A stretch of 64,000 bases of DNA from NCBI GenBank assembly GCA_035290185.1, contig DATDUW010000038.1, forward strand, positions 1 to 64,000. Direction: 5' to 3'. Made by a program: the position numbers and the translations under genes. Below the pieces are notes generated by a model. That model was not told where the DNA came from, made no database searches, and saw nothing but the letters and a program-made list of their open reading frames with translations. Positions 59,687 through 64,000 of this stretch are shown here, in pieces. The stretch is from DATDUW01 sp035290185. GTDB lineage: Bacteria > Patescibacteriota > Patescibacteriia > UBA9934 > GWF2-40-263. Position 1 is the stretch's first letter. Every line of letters starts with the position of its first letter.

Positions 59687-62095
59687 ATGAATATTCTTAT
59701 CTCCTCTCATTGGATCAGAGAGTATCTTCAGACGGATGTTTCCATTGATGAGTTTGCACGGCTTACGACAAAAATTGGCAACAGCGTCGAGCGCACGCAT
59801 CGCTTTTCGGAAAGGTTTCAAAACATGGTAGTTGGTGTTGTACAAAAGATTGAGGCACATCCGCAAGCCGACCGTTTACGAGTGGTCAAAACAGACATCG
59901 GGGGTTCGGTTGTTGATATTGTTTGCGGGGGGATCAATCTGACCGAGGGACAAAAAGTGGCCGTAGCCCTTCCGGGTGCCTGCGTGCGTTGGCATGGGGA
60001 AGGGGAGTTGGTGACTCTTGAAGAGACGACGATTCGTGGCGTGAAGAGCTGTGGCATGATTTGTGCGGCAGACGAAATTGGATTTGAACATCTCTCGCAG
60101 CCGGCAGGGGCTTCCATTTGGGATATTTCAGGGCTTACAGACGCTGTTCCTGGTACGTCTTTAACAGAGGCGTTGGATTTAGAGGATGTTATTTTTGATA
60201 TCGAGGTTACAACCAACCGCCCTGATTGCATGAGTATTGTTGGGCAGGCCCGTGAGGGTTCCGCAGCGGTTGGAGGAACCTTTGTTTGGAACCCTCCTCT
60301 TCTTTCAAAAACAGACGCCGCGCCGGTTTCCGTGAAAGTTGAAGACCCAAAGTTATGTCCGCGATACCAAGCTATTCGCATTGAGGGAGTAAAAGTTGGT
60401 CCTTCTCCCTGGTGGCTTCAGAAACGTCTCCTTTTGGCTGGATACCGACCTATCAACAACGTGGTCGATGTAACCAATTACGTTTTGCACGAATACGGCC
60501 ACCCGCTTCATACTTTCGATGCAGATAAACTTGTGGGCGGGAAAATTTTTGTCCGCCACGCAAAACTCGGAGAGCGACTAATGGCCCTCGATGGCAAGGA
60601 ATACGTTCTTGATGCCCCTATGCTTGTCATTGCCGATGAAGCGGGTCCTGCCGCTCTTGCGGGCATTATGGGTGGTGTTCGCACGGGCACGACAGAAGAG
60701 ACAGTAAATATTATTCTTGAATCTGCTGTATTTGATGCTGTATCTATTCGCACCACCTCTCGGAATTTGAATCTCGCCTCTGATGCTTCCAAGTTATTTG
60801 AAAAGGCACTTTCGACCGAGGCAACGGAATCGGCTCTTGCTCGGGCCGTCGAACTTGTCTTACAACTTGCCGGCGGTCGTGTGGCCTCTGATGTAGCGGA
60901 TGTGTGCGCTGCCGCGTATCAACCCCTCCATTTTTCGTTTGATTCGTCGCGGGTTCAAAAACTCATCGGTGTTGAAATTCCTGAAAAAATCATGACGGAT
61001 ATTTTGGAACGGCTTGGGTTCCGGTTTGTTAAATTAGGAGGGGCGTTAGGCGTTTACGAGGTGACTGTTCCTTATTGGCGCGATCACGACATTGAAGCTT
61101 CCGTTGATTTCGTGGAGGAAATTGCCCGCGTTTATGGGTATGATAAATTACCGTCTATCCTTCCGTCTGGACAGCTTCATTTCATCCCGAAAGATCCCGG
61201 TCTTATTTGGGAACGTCGGATCAAAGAATGGTTGCGTGGTGCTGGGTTTACGGAGGCCTATAGTTATTCCTTTGTTTCGAAAAAACAGATGGAAGACTAC
61301 GGAATGAACGTCTCACAAGTGATTCGTTTGGCAAATCCCCTCAGCTTGGATCAGGAATACATGCGTCCTTCCTTGATTCCTTCCTTGTTGACCGTTCTCG
61401 AATCCAACCAGCGTTCATTTTCGTCCATGCGATTATTTGAATTGGCTTCTGTTTACTCCTTTGCTGCAGAGAAGGGAGGGCTTCCTGACCAGCGTCTGCG
61501 CTTGCTTTTAGCTGTGAGTCGATCCGATGGGGGACAGGCTTTTTTGGAGGCTAAGGGAGCGCTTGAACGCCTTTTTGTTGAAACAGGCATTCACAACGGG
61601 AGACTTAAAAGAGATACCCAAGATTCTTCACTCTGGCATCCGGGCAGGGTGGCTTCCATCCTTGTCCAAGATGCTGTAATAGGGACCATTGGTGAGATCT
61701 CTCCTGAAAAGGCTAAAAATTTTGGGTTGGAAGGACGTGTAGTCTTGGTTGATCTGGATTTTGAAAATCTATTACCGTTTTTTTCGACGACAAAAACTTA
61801 TGAACCCATGCCTGACTATCCAGAGGTGAAGCGGGATATTGCCTTCGTAGTTGATCGGCTTATTGAATACGAAAAAATTAAAAACGTTTTAACAACATCT
61901 AGTGTCTTGTTAAAAAAGATTGACCTCTTCGATGTCTACGTTGGTTCTGGCATTCCGGAAGGGAAGAAGTCAATGGCGTTTCATCTTTCGTTCCGCGATC
62001 CGACTCGCACGCTTTCTTCTGAGGAAGTGGATGTGTGTATGGCAAAGGTGCGAAAAGCGGTCGAGGAGGAATTCGGGGCCGTGATACGGGCATGA
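59687..62095 (+). CDS. pheT: Phenylalanine--tRNA ligase beta subunit
   Basis: 802 residues. N-terminal tRNA-binding OB domain (VGVVQKIEAHPQADRLRVVKTDIG), B3/B4 editing domain (around 210-390), B5, the catalytic-like core, and a C-terminal anticodon-binding FDX-ACB domain (YPEVKRDIAFVVDRLIEYEKI to the end). Full length for the family. Together with PheS it forms the alpha2-beta2 enzyme. Confidence 0.96.
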   Translation: MNILISSHWIREYLQTDVSIDEFARLTTKIGNSVERTHRFSERFQNMVVGVVQKIEAHPQADRLRVVKTDIGGSVVDIVCGGINLTEGQKVAVALPGACVRWHGEGELVTLEETTIRGVKSCGMICAADEIGFEHLSQPAGASIWDISGLTDAVPGTSLTEALDLEDVIFDIEVTTNRPDCMSIVGQAREGSAAVGGTFVWNPPLLSKTDAAPVSVKVEDPKLCPRYQAIRIEGVKVGPSPWWLQKRLLLAGYRPINNVVDVTNYVLHEYGHPLHTFDADKLVGGKIFVRHAKLGERLMALDGKEYVLDAPMLVIADEAGPAALAGIMGGVRTGTTEETVNIILESAVFDAVSIRTTSRNLNLASDASKLFEKALSTEATESALARAVELVLQLAGGRVASDVADVCAAAYQPLHFSFDSSRVQKLIGVEIPEKIMTDILERLGFRFVKLGGALGVYEVTVPYWRDHDIEASVDFVEEIARVYGYDKLPSILPSGQLHFIPKDPGLIWERRIKEWLRGAGFTEAYSYSFVSKKQMEDYGMNVSQVIRLANPLSLDQEYMRPSLIPSLLTVLESNQRSFSSMRLFELASVYSFAAEKGGLPDQRLRLLLAVSRSDGGQAFLEAKGALERLFVETGIHNGRLKRDTQDSSLWHPGRVASILVQDAVIGTIGEISPEKAKNFGLEGRVVLVDLDFENLLPFFSTTKTYEPMPDYPEVKRDIAFVVDRLIEYEKIKNVLTTSSVLLKKIDLFDVYVGSGIPEGKKSMAFHLSFRDPTRTLSSEEVDVCMAKVRKAVEEEFGAVIRA

Positions 62096-62104
62096 CAGAA
62101 AAAA

Positions 62105-62133
62105 TTGACAGATCAAAAAATCGTCTGTAAAAC
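62105..62133 (+). promoter_or_regulatory. Promoter of the 62179 gene
   Basis: TTGACA (62105-62110), 17-bp spacer, TAAAAC (62128-62133). Confidence 0.7.
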
Positions 62134-62178
62134 AACGTTGGGTTTTTGGGATAAAATCTTTTCTAGCTGGAGGGAGAA

Positions 62179-62952
62179 ATGATACTTGTAAGGGCAAGAC
62201 TGTATAAGGGAGTTGGCGTCGGCGACGAACAGCCTGATGTGGGTCAAGCTGTCGTTGTCGTGGATGGAAAGGGATTGTCCATTTCCTATTTTCAAGGGAG
62301 GATTTTTGCTTTCTTGGGGGAGGAGATGATAAATGTAGAGATTTGGCGTCGGTGCAGCGCCGAGTCCTTCGGGTTCGTGAACCTTCCGGAATCGGCCGAG
62401 CTGACATTGGATGAAAATGCGGTGGCCGTTCCTTATCGAGGGGAGGAGGGTTTGGCAAGCGCGGTTGTGAAAGGAATGGTTCTCTTGACTCAGAGGAATG
62501 CGGCGGCCAAAAAGAAGGGGGGACCCGTCGCGGTTGGGGTTGGAAAAGAGGTAGAATTTCTTGGCGTGGGGCAGGAGTTTTTGCCAGACGGGGGTCGGAC
62601 GGGAGATGTCATCGTCCTCGTTCGTTCTTTCTGTCTTCATTATTATTCCACCACCGTTGGCTTCCTCCACGGAGAGACGGTGTGGAATCTTTCCACAGGG
62701 TCGATGAAGATCAAGGCTAGGACATGGTTTTCTTTGGCGGATGGTATGAGTCTTCTGTTAAAGGAAACCCCCATTTCTTTGGAAGACGTGGGGTTTCTGA
62801 AGCACTGGCTCAACACTCCGGCTTCTGTGGTTGCGATTCCCGACACTCCGGTCGGGCGTGTCCTGGTTGCTCTTCTCCTTCAAGAGAAGGGTTTTACAGA
62901 GTGGAAAGTCCAGGACGCGACGCGGAACGCGAGGAGTTTATGGGGTCGCTAG
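62179..62952 (+). CDS. Hypothetical protein
   Basis: 257 residues, ATG 62179 behind GGAGGG. No signal peptide. The N-terminal part has alternating strands (LVRARLYKGVGVGDEQPDVGQAVVVVDG), with a helix-poor centre. The C terminus (SLEDVGFLKHWLNTPASVVAIPDTPVGRVLVALLLQEKG) is helical. No family recognised. It has its own promoter and terminator, so it looks like a separately regulated gene like those at 31600, 36621 and 41801. Confidence 0.6.
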   Translation: MILVRARLYKGVGVGDEQPDVGQAVVVVDGKGLSISYFQGRIFAFLGEEMINVEIWRRCSAESFGFVNLPESAELTLDENAVAVPYRGEEGLASAVVKGMVLLTQRNAAAKKKGGPVAVGVGKEVEFLGVGQEFLPDGGRTGDVIVLVRSFCLHYYSTTVGFLHGETVWNLSTGSMKIKARTWFSLADGMSLLLKETPISLEDVGFLKHWLNTPASVVAIPDTPVGRVLVALLLQEKGFTEWKVQDATRNARSLWGR

Positions 62953-62973
62953 AGAGATCAGAGGAGGAACCTT

Positions 62974-63010
62974 GGCTCGGGAATCGTGATGGTTTCCCGG
63001 GCCGTTTTTT
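62974..63010 (+). terminator. Terminator after the 62179 gene
   Basis: GGC-T-CGGGAA and TTCCCG-G-GCC pair with one wobble, then GTTTTTT. Confidence 0.78.
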
Positions 63011-63057
63011 GTTTATCCGTTGGATTTTGTGTTTGTAGAGCGATTTCGTGGTAGGAT

Positions 63058-63180
63058 TTGAACGAAGAAGTTTTAGTCGGGGACAAGATTCTTTTTCAGG
63101 ACAATAACGATCCGAATCACGCCGTGTGTGTGAAGGTGGTTGATATTGAAATTGTTCCGACGTTTGATAATTCCCCCTTT
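63058..63180 (+). pseudogene. Fragment of an ASCH-like gene
   Basis: The frame reads VLVGDKILFQDNNDPNHAVCVKVVDIEIVPTFD, close to the core of ASCH domains (compare EGDVIFF in the 22332 gene). It begins at a TTG after a stop codon with no ribosome site, so the 5' part is missing, and its other end stops where the inverted repeat at 63181 begins. Apparently a gene broken by, or left beside, the GIY-YIG element. Confidence 0.45.
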
Positions 63181-63592
63181 CGTCATTGCGAGGAGGGGTC
63201 CACCTTTGTAAAAGTTGTCGGTGGACGACAACAAAGCAATCTCTTTTATGTCTCGTACTTTCTGGGTTTACATTTTGACCAATCAAACTCATTCTGTTCT
63301 TTATACGGGGATGACGGGGAATTTACCGAGGCGTGTTTACGAGCACAAAGAAAAATTAGTTCCTGGATTTACAGCTAAGTATCAAGCCACGGAGTTGGTT
63401 CATGCCGAGCCGTATAATACAGCCACAGAAGCCATTGCCAGAGAGAAACAGATTAAGGGGGGTTCGCGAGCGAAGAAGATAGTGTTGATTCAAGAAAATA
63501 ATCCAGAGTGGAAGGATTTATCGTTTGATTTTGTTTGAAAAGACGAGAGATTGCTTCGTCGCCGCAGAGTGACGAGCGTCTTCGCAATGACG
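63181..63592. mobile_element. GIY-YIG element with terminal inverted repeats
   Basis: Ends: CGTCATTGCGA (63181-63191) and its exact reverse complement TCGCAATGACG (63582-63592). Subterminal AAGCAATCTC (63234-63243) and GAGATTGCTT (63547-63556) are also inverted copies. Between them lies one GIY-YIG gene whose ATG is five bases after the left repeat. No target-site duplication is evident. Confidence 0.6.
63248..63538 (+). CDS. GIY-YIG nuclease domain protein (element-borne copy)
   Basis: 96 residues from ATG 63248. Motif halves FWVYILTNQ and LYTGMTGNLPRRVYEHKEK, then EAIAREKQIKGGSRAKK and the ending NPEWKDLSFDF, which mark a different subfamily from the tRNA-linked copies (those end in GSGRAF). 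It is a single nuclease domain like those of UvrC relatives. It fills the element at 63181-63592 and could act on its inverted ends, but this is a hypothesis. Confidence 0.85.
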   Translation: MSRTFWVYILTNQTHSVLYTGMTGNLPRRVYEHKEKLVPGFTAKYQATELVHAEPYNTATEAIAREKQIKGGSRAKKIVLIQENNPEWKDLSFDFV

Positions 63593-63613
63593 AGTTTTTA
63601 TAAATAAATTTGT

Positions 63614-64000
63614 ATGAAAACCGCCTATCTGATCCATGGCTGGGGATGCAAACCAGAAGCAGGATTCCGTCCATGGCTGAAAGAACAGCTCGAAGCCTGT
63701 GGATACAACGTCGTCCTACCGGTCATGCCGGATCCGAATGTTCCACTTTTTGAAACCTGGATTTCATATCTGCAATTCGTGATTGCTGATCTGGATGAAG
63801 AAACCGTTCTTGTGGGCCACAGTTTGGGAGGCCTGGCCATTTTGCATTTCCTCCAGCGTCTGTCCGAAGGCGTCCGTGTTGGGAAGGTCGTTCTTGTCGC
63901 GCCCGTCATAGATGAAATTATGGGTTTATCCGAGGAAGAAAAATCATTAGCCAAACCCTGGCTCGAAATGCCGATTGACGCTGAAAAAATTAGGCGGTCG
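63614..64000 (+). CDS. RBBP9/YdeN-like serine hydrolase (3' end outside window)
   Basis: 129 residues visible from ATG 63614; no stop before the window edge. Alpha/beta hydrolase of the RBBP9/YdeN type: opening AYLIHGWGCKPEAGFRPWLKE, then the nucleophile motif GHSLGG (about residues 74-79). The catalytic Asp and His are probably further on, outside the window. Such small hydrolases are often annotated as esterases; the substrate is unknown. Confidence 0.8.
   Translation, partial: MKTAYLIHGWGCKPEAGFRPWLKEQLEACGYNVVLPVMPDPNVPLFETWISYLQFVIADLDEETVLVGHSLGGLAILHFLQRLSEGVRVGKVVLVAPVIDEIMGLSEEEKSLAKPWLEMPIDAEKIRRS

Noticed and set aside
63058..63378. 106-residue frame running from the ASCH-like fragment through the inverted repeat into the GIY-YIG gene
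   Set aside because: The second part is an out-of-frame shadow of the nuclease gene; only the first 40 residues look like a real protein remnant.
1..64000. CRISPR arrays, rRNA genes, transposase genes
   Set aside because: None were found on reading; no regularly spaced direct repeats, no rRNA signature, no transposase-like protein among the frames.

Overview
The window looks like part of a chromosome from a Candidate Phyla Radiation (Patescibacteria) bacterium. This is an inference, drawn from the divided VirB4-type secretion genes (PrgI, a TraC-like N-terminal protein and a separate ATPase), a very large TrbL/VirB6-like membrane protein, many short hypothetical genes, several start codons without a clear Shine-Dalgarno site, and small GIY-YIG genes. 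No rRNA or complete marker set is present, so the lineage below phylum cannot be fixed. Genes lie on both strands in short operons that often overlap by a few bases.

Layout. 1-10 kb: cell-surface genes, namely a giant cysteine-rich protein open at the left edge, a small lipoprotein, a tiny gene with a folded leader, and a lipoprotein with an M23 peptidase domain and MopE-type calcium-binding repeats. 10.3-19.5 kb: a type IV secretion-like operon (TrbL-like protein, helical partner, PrgI, TraC-like, VirB4 ATPase, anchored protein) ending in comF. 19.6-21.6 kb: a self-contained divergent locus of unknown membrane and coiled-coil proteins, bounded by two elaborate look-alike terminators. 21.7-26.5 kb: two tRNA-Ser genes, each followed by a GIY-YIG gene on the same strand, then ASCH, NUDIX, kinase, lipoprotein, deoxyribosyltransferase-like and DUF5680 genes and a tRNA-Arg with anticodon GCG. 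26.5-43.4 kb: mixed metabolism and regulation, including a double GT4 glycosyltransferase, an ABC-F ATPase, two TrmB-type regulators with DUF711 and C39-like partners, D-Ala-D-Ala ligase, a MopE-like secreted protein, cold-shock protein, a flavoprotein, a GreA-type factor and several unknowns.

43.4-64 kb: recG and radA converge. They are followed by a minus-strand run carrying a pilin-like/NlpC-P60 fusion, a DsbA-like oxidoreductase, an anchored beta-propeller-like protein and further membrane proteins, then a ClpC-type ATPase, htpX and lemA. The rightward block holds a phosphohexomutase, an RseP-like site-2 protease, pheS-pheT, an unknown gene, a 412-bp GIY-YIG element with inverted ends sitting in an ASCH-like gene remnant, and the start of an RBBP9-like serine hydrolase.

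The coherent themes are envelope transport and remodelling (secretion operon, two cell-wall hydrolase domains, disulfide chemistry, large disulfide-rich surface proteins), membrane protein quality control (ClpC-like, HtpX, LemA, RseP) and DNA repair (RecG, RadA). The most unusual material is the GIY-YIG genes: one in a compact element with terminal inverted repeats, two placed just downstream of tRNA-Ser genes.
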